Below, one piece after another: positions 16,620 to 24,649 of a stretch of DNA of 64,000 nucleotides. This DNA is from CAUZWH01 sp965224275. Lineage in GTDB: Bacteria > Pseudomonadota > Alphaproteobacteria > SHVV01. The DNA lies in contig CBDCYR010000006.1 in NCBI GenBank assembly GCA_965224275.1, positions 194,997-258,996 of the forward strand, written 5' to 3'. Position 1 is the first letter of the stretch. Each line of letters opens with the position of its first letter. A program made the translations under genes and the position numbers. The notes under the pieces were generated by a model. It searched no databases. It saw nothing but the letters and a program-made list of their open reading frames with translations, and was not told the origin of the DNA.

Positions 16620-17658
16620 ATAGGGTATCCACTTCGCTCTCGTGATGTCAATATGTTGGGATGGCGAACCCGGCATCCCATCCCGAAGGCGGGGTCGACT
16701 ACCCGCGCACCCTGACTGAATTCGACGCGTGGTTCGTGTCGGAGACGGCGTGTGCGGAGTTTCTTGGGCGTGTTCGTTGGCCGGAAGGTTTTCGATGCCC
16801 GTCTTGCTGCGGAACCGACGCCTGGCCGACGGCGCGGGGTCAGTTGCGATGCAACCGGTGTCAGCGTCAAACATCGGTGACGGCGGGGACGATCTTCGAG
16901 GGCACTCGAAAGCCATTGCGCCTTTGGTTCCAGGCGATGTGGTACGTGACCAACCAGAAGCACGGGGTCAGTGCGCTCGGCCTGCAACGCATTCTTGGCC
17001 TGGGCAGTTATCAGACCGCCTGGGCTTGGCTGCACAAGTTGCGGCGCGCCATGGTGAGGCCGGGGCGTGATCTCCTGGGCGGCGCGGTCGAGGTGGACGA
17101 AACCTATGTGGGCGGCCGGGAAACCGGCGTCGTGGGGCGACAGACGAAGACCAAGTCGATCGTCGCGATTGCGGCGGAAGTCCGAGGGCGGGGCACTGGC
17201 CGGATCCGAATGAGCCGCGTCGAGGATGTGGCTGCGAGGAGCCTGATCCCGTTTGTCCAAACAACCGTGGCGCCTGGCGCGACCGTCCGAACCGATGGCT
17301 GGTCAGCCTACAGTGGTCTGGCGAACCAAGGCTATGACCACCAGCCGAGATCCATTTCCGCCAGTGGCGACCCGGCCCACATCGTCATGCCACGAGTGCA
17401 TCGCGTGGCCGCTCTGCTTGATCGCTGGTGGCTGGGCATCCACCATGGTGCCATCGATGCCGACCATCTCGACTACTATCTCGACGAGTTCACTTTCCGA
17501 TTCAATCGCCGCCGTTCGCAGGCTCGTGGCCTGCTTTTCTTCCGACTGCTCCAGCAGGCGGTGCAGCACGAGCCGGTCCCCTACAAGGGCCTAGTCGGCG
17601 GTCATCGCAGCCTCGGAAACCAAATGTAGGGGATACGAGAGCGAAGTGGATACCCAGT
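16620..17658 (+). mobile_element. IS1595-family insertion sequence with 8-bp target duplication
   Basis: The 1,039-bp element has inverted ends: left ATAGGGTATCCACTTCGCTC, and on the right (read inward) ACTGGGTATCCACTTCGCTC, with GGGTATCCACTTCGCTCTCGT identical on both sides. It is flanked by TTTCTTAA at 16612-16619 and 17659-17666, an 8-base target duplication as expected for IS1595. It holds one transposase gene and interrupts a coiled-coil gene inside the tRNA-Leu element, so it arrived after that element. Confidence 0.9.
16661..17629 (+). CDS. IS1595-family transposase
   Basis: 322 residues. The N-terminal zinc ribbon shows FRCPSCCGTDAWPTARGQLR followed by CNRCQRQTSVTAGTIFEGTR. The ISXO2-like DDE/N catalytic domain follows: VEVDETYVGGRE (Asp), TVRTDGWSAYSGL (Asp), then HRVAALLDRWWLGIHHGAID near the C-terminus. 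The whole frame is intact with ATG 16661 just inside the left end. It probably remains competent for transposition. Confidence 0.92.
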   Translation: MANPASHPEGGVDYPRTLTEFDAWFVSETACAEFLGRVRWPEGFRCPSCCGTDAWPTARGQLRCNRCQRQTSVTAGTIFEGTRKPLRLWFQAMWYVTNQKHGVSALGLQRILGLGSYQTAWAWLHKLRRAMVRPGRDLLGGAVEVDETYVGGRETGVVGRQTKTKSIVAIAAEVRGRGTGRIRMSRVEDVAARSLIPFVQTTVAPGATVRTDGWSAYSGLANQGYDHQPRSISASGDPAHIVMPRVHRVAALLDRWWLGIHHGAIDADHLDYYLDEFTFRFNRRRSQARGLLFFRLLQQAVQHEPVPYKGLVGGHRSLGNQM

Positions 17659-18041
17659 TTTCTTAATATCCTTCTCAAGCTTCGGCGCGGGCAGAAAGCC
17701 CGAGAAAACGCCCCAGAGAATTGCAAGCACCGTTGCCAGGCCGCCAAAAACTGCCGCCCATTGGCCGGGGCGCTTCCACCAGGACCGCTGGAGTTCTGCA
17801 ATCTCGGCTTCAAGTTTCTGGCACTCAAGCTGCAGGCGCTGCGGTTCTAAAGCAGCCGCATCTAACTTGGTGGTCATGTCAATATCAGACATTGGTCAAC
17901 CTCTTTTCACTCGTCACGGCGAAATCCGCCATAGCAGCACCCCCCCCTTCTTGCGCCGTTCGTTAATTGGGAATCAACCTACTTACGTCCGATCTATCTC
18001 TCCTCCATATTGTTCTCGGATGATACTGCGAGGAGGGGGCT

Positions 18042-18302
18042 ATGCGGTTCATTGCTTTAGTCGTCGCACTGTTTGTGCTTGGAACTGGTGTCGTCGACGC
18101 GGGCCAAACCAAGATCAAGAACTACAACTCGGCCCGCGACACGTACTTCGACAAGCAGCTCTACCCAAACGGCGGCTGGACGTTCTATTGCCCGACAAAG
18201 TGGACTTCACGAGCTGGGCTTAACGTGTAGCGTGTCTATCCGGCGTCGTGGATGAAGATAACGGCTGGTTGTACGGAGGCCACGAGTCGTAAGAATTGCC
18301 GG
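18042..18302 (+). pseudogene. Endonuclease I (EndA-like secreted nuclease) pseudogene
   Basis: The frame opens with a good ribosome site (GAGGAGGGGG) and a signal peptide (MRFIALVVALFVLGTGVVDA), then NYNSARDTYFDKQLYPNGGW and TFYCPTKW, the start of the endonuclease I family. A TAG stop at 18228-18230 interrupts it. Beyond the stop the same frame continues with family-like RVYPASWMKITAGCTEATSR and KNCRG, then similarity ends. The gene therefore has a nonsense mutation and has also lost its catalytic C-terminal region. In intact form it would be a periplasmic or extracellular nuclease. Confidence 0.75.
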
Positions 18303-18388
18303 GGACGTGAGCACCTGGGCCTGTGCCTCATTTCTATGTCTAATTGGTTCGAAGAGTCTTCAGGAAATCTCGCAAAGGATTCCTATCA

Positions 18389-18514
18389 ATGACCAAGGTC
18401 TTACAGGTGACGCTATCGCAACTTGCAGCACTTGGGGTGGCGGCGCTTTTGATATGGGGAGTGTGGTTGGAATCTATCAAACACCAGAATGCATTGCAGA
18501 ACTATCCATACTAA
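18389..18514 (+). CDS. Possible 41-residue single-helix membrane peptide
   Basis: ATG 18389 has AAAGGA nine bases upstream. The product begins MTKVLQVTLSQLAALGVAAL and continues LIWGVWLESIKHQNALQN, giving one clear membrane helix and a polar tail. It overlaps no intact gene and lies in the decayed tRNA-Leu element between a nuclease pseudogene and an integrase stub. Small phage membrane peptides look like this, but the evidence is only the ribosome site and the helix. Confidence 0.33.
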   Translation: MTKVLQVTLSQLAALGVAALLIWGVWLESIKHQNALQNYPY

Positions 18515-18660
18515 GTCTTTGTATTATCGACACTATTCTGCTCATTGGCATGGCATCGGGTGCTGCGACGCTATTCGGGTTCGCTTTATCGATGTTTAGA
18601 GCGTACGGCGACTAGGACAATCGCAAACTTTCGAGCCAAGGCTGAGGCTAACGCTAGGCC

Positions 18661-18853
18661 GGGCGTCATCCCACGCCTGGCTGCCACTGGGGCGGATATC
18701 AAAACGATCCAAGAGTTCCCAGGACACGACAGCCTGATGATGGTTCTACGTTACGCCCACGCTCAGGACGATGCCGTCGATCGTGTTTTAGAGAAGGTGG
18801 AAAAAGGAACACTCCTCGAACATCCGAGGGCGAACAAGACCCAAGATTCCTGA
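18661..18853 (+). pseudogene. C-terminal stub of a tyrosine-type integrase
   Basis: The readable part encodes RLAATGADIKTIQEFPGHDS and then LMMVLRYAHAQDDAVDRVLE. GHDSLMMVLRYAH is the final GHxS...RY catalytic segment of phage-type tyrosine recombinases, including the nucleophilic Tyr. The Arg box, the HxLR box and the whole N-terminal part are absent, so it is inactive. It ends 84 bases from the 3' end of the tRNA-Leu gene, where the integrase of a tRNA-targeting element normally lies. Confidence 0.72.
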
Positions 18854-18921
18854 CGCGATTACACAGGAATTACACATCTGCCGGCGGGCGGCGGAATTAT
18901 CCACTCACCCCCACCACCCTC

Positions 18922-18994
18922 AAACCGTTGAAAACCCTGGTGCCCCTGGCCTGACTCGAACAGGCACGCCCGTTAGGACAATAGATTTTGAATC
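18922..18994 (-). repeat. Attachment-site repeat overlapping the 3' half of intact tRNA-Leu
   Basis: This is the partner of the 15881-15953 repeat. It starts 16 bases beyond the tRNA 3' end with AAACCGTTGAAAACCC and runs to the anticodon loop. The copy here is joined to the complete 5' half, so tRNA function was kept after integration. Confidence 0.8.
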
Positions 18995-19024
18995 TATCGC
19001 GTCTACCAATTCCGCCACAGGGGC
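18938..19024 (-). tRNA. tRNA-Leu (anticodon CAA)
   Basis: Minus-strand 87-nt tRNA with acceptor stem GCCCCTG/CAGGGGC, encoded CCA, D-arm GGCGGAATTGGTAGACGC, anticodon stem ATAGA/TCTAT with loop TTCAAAA (anticodon at 18988-18990), a long variable arm (type II, as in Leu) and T-arm GTTCGAGTC. It reads UUG codons. It is the integration target of the decayed element to its left. Confidence 0.95.
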
Positions 19025-19064
19025 GCCGAGGTCGGAAGTCGCACCATGCGTGCGACATCGGCGC

Positions 19065-19092
19065 ATCATAATCGTGCGCTTCGGGCGGTCAA
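19065..19092 (-). promoter_or_regulatory. Probable sigma-70 promoter of tRNA-Leu
   Basis: On the minus strand TTGACC (19092-19087) and TATGAT (19070-19065) are spaced by 16 bases. The expected transcription start is about 30 bases before the tRNA 5' end at 19024. Based on consensus match and position only. Confidence 0.5.
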
Positions 19093-19210
19093 CCGATCCG
19101 CCTAGCACTTGTAAGAATTGTTAATCGGGCCGAATCGCTAAGTGTGCGCGCGGGCGCCGCTTGTTAGAGTTGACGCTTCTGACTTGCCATCATTTGCAGG
19201 GACCCATGAG

Positions 19211-20149
19211 ATGAAAATCGCAATCGTCGGCGCCGGCGCGATGGGCTCGGTCTACGCCGCGCTGATGGGCGATGCCGGCCATGAGGTGTGGGCGATCGAC
19301 CCTTGGGCCGAGCACGTCGCCGCCATCAAGGCCAACGGCCTGCGGGTCGAGGGCGCCAGCGGCGATCGCACGGTGCAGGTCAATGCGACCACCGAGGCGA
19401 GCGAGGTCGGCCCGTGCGACCTCGTCATCATCGCCACCAAGGCCATGCACATCGAGGCAGCCGCGGCGAGCGCGGGGGCCTTGATCGGCGCCGACACGGC
19501 GCTGCTGACGATCCAGAACGGGCTCGGCAGCGCCGATCGGGTTGCCGATGCGCTAGCGGGAACACCGGTGATGATCGGCGTTGCCGGCGGCTTCGGCGCG
19601 TCGATGAAAGGACCCGGCCACGCCCACCACAACGGCATGGAACTGATCCGGCTGGGCAATCGCGATGGCACGATCACGCCGGCGCTGACTGCTGTCGCCG
19701 AGGTCTGGGAGCAGGCCGGCTTCAAAGTCCGCACCTTCGACGACATTGCGCAGCTGGTGTGGGAGAAACTGATCTGTAACGTGTGCTTCTCGGCCTCGAC
19801 CGCGCTGACGGAATGGACCATCAGCCAGGTGATGGCCGACGCAGATACCTGGCGCATGGCGTCGGGCTGCGCCAGCGAGGCCTACGCGGTGGCGCGGGCC
19901 AAGAATATCACCCTCGACTTCGACGACCCGGTCGCCTACGTCCGCGATTTCGGCTCGAAAATACCCAACGCATACTCGTCGCTGGCGCTCGACCTGATGG
20001 CCGGACGCGCCTCCGAGATCGACGCCATCAACGGCGCCATCCCGCCGGCCGGCCGTGAGGTTGGCATCGCGGCGCCCTACAACGAAACAGTAAGCGCGCT
20101 GGTACGAGCCAAGGAACAACGGCTTGGTGTTCGCACGACAACCACATAG
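19211..20149 (+). CDS. Ketopantoate reductase-family (ApbA/PanE-like) oxidoreductase
   Basis: 312 residues from ATG 19211. The N-terminal NADP-binding motif is MKIAIVGAGAMGSVYAALMG, followed by CDLVIIATKAMHIEAAA and LLTIQNGLGSADRVADALAG. The C-terminal half has LVWEKLICNVCFSASTALTE, where the conserved Lys of the family is in place, and GRASEIDAINGAI. True PanE makes pantoate for CoA. Many paralogues act on other 2-oxo or 2-hydroxy acids, and the adjacent transporter and SDR genes argue for a catabolic paralogue. Confidence 0.82.
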   Translation: MKIAIVGAGAMGSVYAALMGDAGHEVWAIDPWAEHVAAIKANGLRVEGASGDRTVQVNATTEASEVGPCDLVIIATKAMHIEAAAASAGALIGADTALLTIQNGLGSADRVADALAGTPVMIGVAGGFGASMKGPGHAHHNGMELIRLGNRDGTITPALTAVAEVWEQAGFKVRTFDDIAQLVWEKLICNVCFSASTALTEWTISQVMADADTWRMASGCASEAYAVARAKNITLDFDDPVAYVRDFGSKIPNAYSSLALDLMAGRASEIDAINGAIPPAGREVGIAAPYNETVSALVRAKEQRLGVRTTTT

Positions 20150-20178
20150 ACCCGCGACGCGCACGATCGTCCACGCAC

Positions 20179-21348
20179 ATGCCGCGTTCCCGCTTCGCCT
20201 TCGCCGCAGCGCTGACACTCAACCCCGCATTGGGTTCGCTCTACGCCTGGAGCATCTTTCTCGAGCCGCTGGAAGCCGATTTGGGTCTCGCGCGGGTCGA
20301 ATTGTCGTTGGTGTTCTCGGTCGCGGTGGTGTTTTTCACCGCCGGTATGAGTTTCGGACCGGCTGTCTATCGGCTTGCCGCGACGCCGGTATTGACAGCC
20401 GGTGTCGCGTTGTTGTGCGCGGTCGGACTTGCGGTGACGGCGACGGCATCGTCACTCGTGTTAATCGTTGTCGGCTACGGTGTGCTGTTTGGCGGCGGTA
20501 GCGGCCTCGGCTACAGCATCATGCTGCAGGCTGTGAATCTGGCGCTGCCCGAACGCAGTGGCCTCGCCAACGGCGTCGCCATCGGACTGTTTGCCGGCGG
20601 CTCGATCCTGTTCGCGCAACTATTTGGCTGGAGCGTCGCCGCTTATGGCGTGGCGCCGACGCTGTGGGCCATGGTGGCGTTGTTCGTCGCCATCGCCGCA
20701 ATTACGGCCTTGTTTCTCAGCCTCTCGCAGATCAGCCTGCACGCCGCCGGCCAACTTCGCCTAGCCAGGGGGAGCGGCCATAGCAGCCGACTGTTTTGGC
20801 TGTTTTGGGCAAGTTTCCTGCTCGGTGCCGGCAGCGGTTTGATGTGCATCAGCCAGGCGGCGGCAATGGTAACCGCCTATGGCGGCACCCTCGCGCTGGC
20901 GGTATTCGGCACCACCATGGTCGCGGCAGGGAACTGCGCCGGCCGGCTTATTGGCGGTGCCCTCAGCGATTACCTGCCGGTCCGTAGCGTCGTCATCGGC
21001 GCCCATACAATCGGCGCGGTCGGATTATTCGGATTGGCCGTCTTCCCGAGCGCAACCGTCGCGGTGATCGCGATTGCCATGGCCGGCCTGTCTTACGGCT
21101 TGCAAACTGGTGCCTATCCATCGGCCATGGCGATCTACTACGGCAGCGAAAATTTCGGGCGGATGATGGGGCGGTTGATTACGGCGTGGGGCATTGCCGG
21201 CCTTGCCGCCCCGATCATCGCCGGCGCCTTATTTGATCTGACTGGATCGTATCGGTTGGCGGTCGCGTTCGCCGCTATCGTGGCGACGCTGGCGATCGTC
21301 GTCAGTGCTAGACTACCCGGTCGTAGCGTTGAATCTCGATCGGCGTAA
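20179..21348 (+). CDS. MFS transporter, oxalate/formate antiporter (OFA)-like
   Basis: 389 residues with about 12 membrane helices. LTLNPALGSLYAWSIFLEPL at the start is the OFA-family hallmark, followed by GVLFGGGSGLGYSIMLQAVN, the central cytoplasmic loop with QLRLARGSGHSSR, and a C-terminal half with AAGNCAGRLIGGALSD. Such carriers exchange or import small mono- and dicarboxylates. It starts 29 bases after the PanE-like gene and almost abuts the SDR gene, so the three may be one transcript handling a hydroxy or oxo acid. Confidence 0.82.
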   Translation: MPRSRFAFAAALTLNPALGSLYAWSIFLEPLEADLGLARVELSLVFSVAVVFFTAGMSFGPAVYRLAATPVLTAGVALLCAVGLAVTATASSLVLIVVGYGVLFGGGSGLGYSIMLQAVNLALPERSGLANGVAIGLFAGGSILFAQLFGWSVAAYGVAPTLWAMVALFVAIAAITALFLSLSQISLHAAGQLRLARGSGHSSRLFWLFWASFLLGAGSGLMCISQAAAMVTAYGGTLALAVFGTTMVAAGNCAGRLIGGALSDYLPVRSVVIGAHTIGAVGLFGLAVFPSATVAVIAIAMAGLSYGLQTGAYPSAMAIYYGSENFGRMMGRLITAWGIAGLAAPIIAGALFDLTGSYRLAVAFAAIVATLAIVVSARLPGRSVESRSA

Positions 21349-21373
21349 AGAAGGAAGAATTGTTGGTGATGCC

Positions 21374-22183
21374 ATGGGCGCATTGGGCGATCGACTTAAG
21401 GACAAGACAGCCGTCGTCGCTGGGGCCGGGTCGGTCGGGCCGGGGTGGGGCAACGGCAAAGCGGTCGCGGTGTTGTTCGCGCGCCAGGGTGCGTCGGTTC
21501 TGGCGCTTGATATCGACGCCGACGCCGTCGCCGAAACCGCAGGCATTATCGAAAGCGAAGGCGGTACGGTCGCCACCCTGACCTGCGACGTCACCCAGGC
21601 CGACGCGGTTGCGGCGATGGTCGAGACCTGCCTCGAACGCTTCGGTCGCATCGACATTCTGCATAACAATGTTGGCGGTTCGTCGCCCGGCGGTCCGGTC
21701 GAAATGCCGCAAGACGAATGGCAGGCGCAGCTCGACTTCAACCTGACCAGCGTGTTCCTCACCTGCAAGCATGTGTTGCCGGTGATGGAACGCCAAAACG
21801 GCGGCGCCATCGTCAACGTCGCCTCGATTGCCGGTATGCGCTTTATCGGCAACCACCACATCGGCTACGCCGCGAGCAAAGCCGGATTGATCCAGTTCAC
21901 GAAAGCGATCGCGGTCAAATACGCCGCCCAGAGCATCCGCGCCAACACCGTGGTGCCCGGCTTGATGCATACACCACTGGTCGAGGTGCGCCTGGGCAGC
22001 CAATATGGTGGCGGCGACGTCGAGGCCCTGATCGCGAAGCGCAACGCGCAGGTGCCAATGGGCCATATGGGTGATGCCTGGGACGTTGCCCACGCGGCGC
22101 TGTTCCTTGCATCCGATGAAGCAAAATACGTCACCGGTGCCGAACTCGTCGTCGATGGCGGCTTCGTCGCCAAATCGGTTTAG
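21374..22183 (+). CDS. Short-chain dehydrogenase/reductase
   Basis: 269 residues. Nucleotide motif variant: VVAGAGSVGPGWGNGKAVAV in place of the usual TGxxxGIG. Other classical SDR parts are intact: NNVGGSSPGGPVE, the catalytic Ser in VNVASIAGM, YAASKAGLIQF (Tyr and Lys) and NTVVPGLMHTPLVEV. The C-terminus ends AELVVDGGFVAKSV, as in classical 3-oxoacyl-reductase-like SDRs. The start is placed at ATG 21374; no strong ribosome site is visible at the optimal distance. Likely the third gene of the PanE-like/MFS unit. Confidence 0.82.
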   Translation: MGALGDRLKDKTAVVAGAGSVGPGWGNGKAVAVLFARQGASVLALDIDADAVAETAGIIESEGGTVATLTCDVTQADAVAAMVETCLERFGRIDILHNNVGGSSPGGPVEMPQDEWQAQLDFNLTSVFLTCKHVLPVMERQNGGAIVNVASIAGMRFIGNHHIGYAASKAGLIQFTKAIAVKYAAQSIRANTVVPGLMHTPLVEVRLGSQYGGGDVEALIAKRNAQVPMGHMGDAWDVAHAALFLASDEAKYVTGAELVVDGGFVAKSV

Positions 22184-22264
22184 CCGGATCCTGATTGCGA
22201 TAGCGATCCCATAGGCGACCTGCTATAGGCCGGCAAGCCTCTGAATTAACAGTAAGATCCAGTT

Positions 22265-22846
22265 TTGATCACCCGCCTCTACAATTGGACGATGGATCTC
22301 GCGGCACGCCCGCGCGCGCTATGGATTCTGGCGCTGGTGTCATTCGCGGAGAGCTCGTTTTTTCCGATTCCGCCGGATGTCATGCTGATTCCGATGGTGC
22401 TGGCCGCACCAACCCGGGCCTGGCGCATCGCCGCGGTGTGCACGATTGCCTCGGTCGTCGGCGGCGCAGCCGGTTACGCGATCGGGATTGGTGCGTTCGA
22501 AGCCGTCGGGCAGCCGGTGCTCGATTTCTACGGCTACATGCACAAATTCGAGGATTTCCAGGCGCTCTACCGCGAATGGGGCATTTGGATCGTGAGCGCC
22601 GGCGGCTTCACGCCGCTCCCCTATAAGGTGATCACCATCACCAGCGGCGTCATGAAGCTCGACATCGGTACCTTCCTAATTGTGTCGCTGGTATCGCGCG
22701 GCCTGCGCTTTTTTATCGTCGCCGCGTTGTTGTGGTATTTCGGCGAGCCTATTCGACGCTTTATCGAAGCCAATCTCGGTCTGCTGGCGACGCTCTTTTT
22801 CGCGCTACTGCTCGCCGGATTCGTGGTGATCCGCTTTGTTCTCTGA
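22265..22846 (+). CDS. YqaA/DedA-like (VTT-domain) inner-membrane protein
   Basis: 193 residues starting at TTG 22265. Several membrane helices surround the SNARE-associated/VTT pattern: FAESSFFPIPPDVMLIPMVL, ASVVGGAAGYAIGIGAFEAV, GGFTPLPYKVITITSGVMKL and a conserved Arg in SRGLRFFIVAALLW. The DedA/YqaA family supports membrane homeostasis, and some members flip lipids. The end overlaps the DsbB gene by 11 bases, and that overlaps Coq7, giving a tight three-gene operon. Confidence 0.84.
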   Translation: MITRLYNWTMDLAARPRALWILALVSFAESSFFPIPPDVMLIPMVLAAPTRAWRIAAVCTIASVVGGAAGYAIGIGAFEAVGQPVLDFYGYMHKFEDFQALYREWGIWIVSAGGFTPLPYKVITITSGVMKLDIGTFLIVSLVSRGLRFFIVAALLWYFGEPIRRFIEANLGLLATLFFALLLAGFVVIRFVL

Positions 22847-23333
22847 ACGCGCCCTGGCCTATCTTCTTGGCGCGAGCCTGGCGACGTTGATCGGCGCGCT
22901 GGGCTTTCAATACATCGTCGGCCTCGACCCGTGCGTATTATGCATCTACCAGCGCTGGCCCTATGTCGCGGTCGCCGCTATCTGCGTCGTCGCCCTGTTC
23001 GCCAAAACCCTGGCCCGGCCGGCCCTGTTCGCGTGCGGGGTCATCTTCCTCGCAAGCGCTGCGCTTGCCGCCTACCACATCGGTGTCGAGCAGGGTTGGG
23101 TCGCCGGTACGGCCGCGTGTGGTGCCGCGGGCGGGGCGACGACGGTCGACCAACTGCGGGCCCAAATCATGAATGCGCCGGCCACCCGGTGCGATGAAGT
23201 CGCCTGGTCGTTGTTCGGGATTTCGTTGGCTGGGTATAACCTGCTGATCTCCGTGGCGCTGGCGACGTTCAGTTGGGTCGCCGGCGTAAATTTGGGCCGC
23301 CAATCTATGGGCCGGGGTTCACGATTCGGATGA
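22836..23333 (+). CDS. DsbB-like disulfide-bond formation protein
   Basis: 165 residues from TTG 22836, inside the previous gene's end. Four membrane helices are visible. The first periplasmic pair is Cys33-x-x-Cys36 in PCVLCIYQRWPY, and the second periplasmic loop holds TAACGAAGG and ATRCDEVAWSLF, the two further cysteines of DsbB. The protein reoxidises DsbA and passes electrons to ubiquinone. It lies directly before the ubiquinone-synthesis gene coq7 with an ATGA overlap. Confidence 0.88.
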   Translation: MFSERALAYLLGASLATLIGALGFQYIVGLDPCVLCIYQRWPYVAVAAICVVALFAKTLARPALFACGVIFLASAALAAYHIGVEQGWVAGTAACGAAGGATTVDQLRAQIMNAPATRCDEVAWSLFGISLAGYNLLISVALATFSWVAGVNLGRQSMGRGSRFG

Positions 23334-23911
23334 GCAAGCGACCGCAAAAAACCAAGCGTAGGAAAACCACCGGCGAGGACCGGTTGCCGGGCGATCCGAC
23401 CGCGGCCGAACTGATCGATCGGATCATCCGGGTCGACCAGGCCGGCGAATATGGCGCGCGCCGCATCTATGAGGGGCAACTCGCGGTTATGCGCGAGGGA
23501 CCGGCCAAGGAAAAAGTTCGCCACATGGCCGAGCAGGAAGCGCGCCATCTCGAGATTTTTGACGAACTGATCACCACCCGGCGCGCCCGCCCAACGCTGC
23601 TGACGCCGCTGTGGCACGTCGCCGGGTTTGCGTTGGGGGCCGGAACCGCACTGCTTGGCGACAAGGCAGCGATGGCGTGCACCGTGGCGGTCGAGGAAGT
23701 AATCGATGAGCATTACGCCCAGCAATCGAATGCGCTCGGAGATGACGAAGCACCGTTGCGTCAGGTAATCGACGACGCCCGCGAACAGGAGGTCGAGCAT
23801 CGCGATACCGCGCTGGCCGCCGGCGCCACCGAAACGCCGGGCTACGAAGCGCTGTCTGCGGCCATCAAATCCGGATCACGCCTGGCAATTTGGTTATCGG
23901 AGCGATTGTAG
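23330..23911 (+). CDS. coq7: Demethoxyubiquinone hydroxylase Coq7
   Basis: 193 residues from ATG 23330, overlapping the dsbB stop. The di-iron ligands occur in two ferritin-like repeats: GEYGARRIYEGQ and EQEARHLEIFDEL, then VEEVIDEHYAQQ and EQEVEHRDTAL. It carries out the penultimate hydroxylation of ubiquinone synthesis at the membrane face, consistent with its link to the quinone-using DsbB. The first 20 residues are basic and variable, as usual. Confidence 0.92.
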   Translation: MSKRPQKTKRRKTTGEDRLPGDPTAAELIDRIIRVDQAGEYGARRIYEGQLAVMREGPAKEKVRHMAEQEARHLEIFDELITTRRARPTLLTPLWHVAGFALGAGTALLGDKAAMACTVAVEEVIDEHYAQQSNALGDDEAPLRQVIDDAREQEVEHRDTALAAGATETPGYEALSAAIKSGSRLAIWLSERL

Positions 23912-23980
23912 CGGTCGCAATTTGGATCGGTCTTATTGGATCAGCCTGGCCGGCCTACTCCCCGGCCCAAATAGATCCCG

Positions 23981-24544
23981 CTACGGCTCGAGTTCGCTAT
24001 CCCAGTAAAGATAATCGCGCCAGCTATCGTGCAGGTAGTTGGGGGGAAATTTGCGGCCGTTGTGCTGCAAATCGTAAACGCTGGGCTCGTAAGGCAGGCG
24101 TTTGGGGTGCATGCCGCACTCCTTGAGCAGGCGCCCGCCCTTTTTCAGATTGCAGCCTGCGCAGGCCGTAATCACGTTGTCCCACAGGGTACGACCGCCG
24201 CGCGAGCGCGGGATCATGTGATCGAACGTGAGTTCCTGGGGACTCCCGCAATACTGGCAGCTGAAACTGTCGCGCAGGAACACATTGAACCGGGTAAAAG
24301 CGGGCCGGCGCGCTGGGCTGATATATTGCTTGAGCGCGACCACGCTCGGCAACTGCATCTCGAAGCTCGGCGAGTGGACGGCCCGCTCATATTCACAGAC
24401 GATGTTGACGCGATCGAGAAACACGGCTTTGACCGCTTCCTGCCATGACAGCAGCGATAGCGGAAAATAGCTGAGCGGCCGATAGTCCGCATTCAGCACC
24501 AGTGCCGGGCAACTCTCCGGTGAAACCAACACGCCCTCCGACAA
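23981..24544 (-). CDS. HNH endonuclease family protein
   Basis: 187 residues with the HNH zinc-finger pattern: FSCQYCGSPQELTFDHMIPR (Cys-x-x-Cys then the DH catalytic pair), SRGGRTLWDNVITAC and AGCNLKKGG (second Cys pair). An N-terminal part (ALVLNADYRPLSYFPLSLLS) is typical of the alphaproteobacterial housekeeping HNH proteins found in single copy with no linked methylase. A restriction role is therefore not supported; its substrate is unknown. It is convergent with coq7. Confidence 0.86.
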   Translation of the reverse strand: MSEGVLVSPESCPALVLNADYRPLSYFPLSLLSWQEAVKAVFLDRVNIVCEYERAVHSPSFEMQLPSVVALKQYISPARRPAFTRFNVFLRDSFSCQYCGSPQELTFDHMIPRSRGGRTLWDNVITACAGCNLKKGGRLLKECGMHPKRLPYEPSVYDLQHNGRKFPPNYLHDSWRDYLYWDSELEP

Positions 24545-24625
24545 TGATAATACCTAGAGGATCGAGCTAACCCTCAAAAACCCCGCATTTGCGCCGAATT
24601 GTGGCGTGACCGCCGAGAAAACGCC

Positions 24626-24644
24626 AGCTAATTTCAGATTAGCT
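24626..24644 (-). terminator. Weak hairpin after the carboxylesterase gene
   Basis: AGCTAAT and ATTAGCT pair around a five-base loop, six bases after the minus-strand stop at 24650. The T-run that follows on the minus strand is only GGCGTTTTC, so termination would be weak. Confidence 0.35.
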
Positions 24645-24649
24645 CCGTC

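Larger units (their letters stand above)
16021..17892 (-). pseudogene. Membrane-anchored coiled-coil protein gene split by an IS1595 element
   Basis: The 5' part (17892-17659, 78 codons) encodes MSDIDMTTKLDAAAL, a short coiled coil and one membrane helix (AAVFGGLATVLAILWGVFSG, about residues 46-65), ending KLEKDIKK. The 3' part resumes at 16611 with LRTESVALISEKG and a long heptad-rich coiled coil, then a globular tail ending IDAGDTQPN. Removing the insertion and one copy of the 8-base target duplication joins both halves in frame into one 274-residue protein. I recognise no family. It looks like a phage or plasmid structural or sensor-like protein. The interrupted copies are unlikely to work. 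Confidence 0.75.
15881..19024. mobile_element. Decayed integrative element in tRNA-Leu
   Basis: The span is bounded by a partial tRNA-Leu 3' copy on the left and the intact tRNA-Leu gene on the right, with 3,041 bases between equivalent points. Next to the intact tRNA is a C-terminal tyrosine-integrase stub, the usual neighbour of the attachment site. The cargo is degraded: a coiled-coil membrane-protein gene split by an IS, an endonuclease I pseudogene and a possible 41-residue membrane peptide. About 1 kb of it is a later IS1595 insertion. It cannot move by itself, as the integrase is broken. Confidence 0.75.

Noticed and set aside
16615..16622. CTTAAATA as the target duplication of the IS1595 element
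   Set aside because: It does not match the bases after the obvious GGGTATCC ends on the other side. Extending the ends by three bases gives a perfect TTTCTTAA duplication.
23981..24544. Restriction endonuclease of a defence system
   Set aside because: The HNH protein has no methylase, specificity or helicase neighbour and is of the common housekeeping type.
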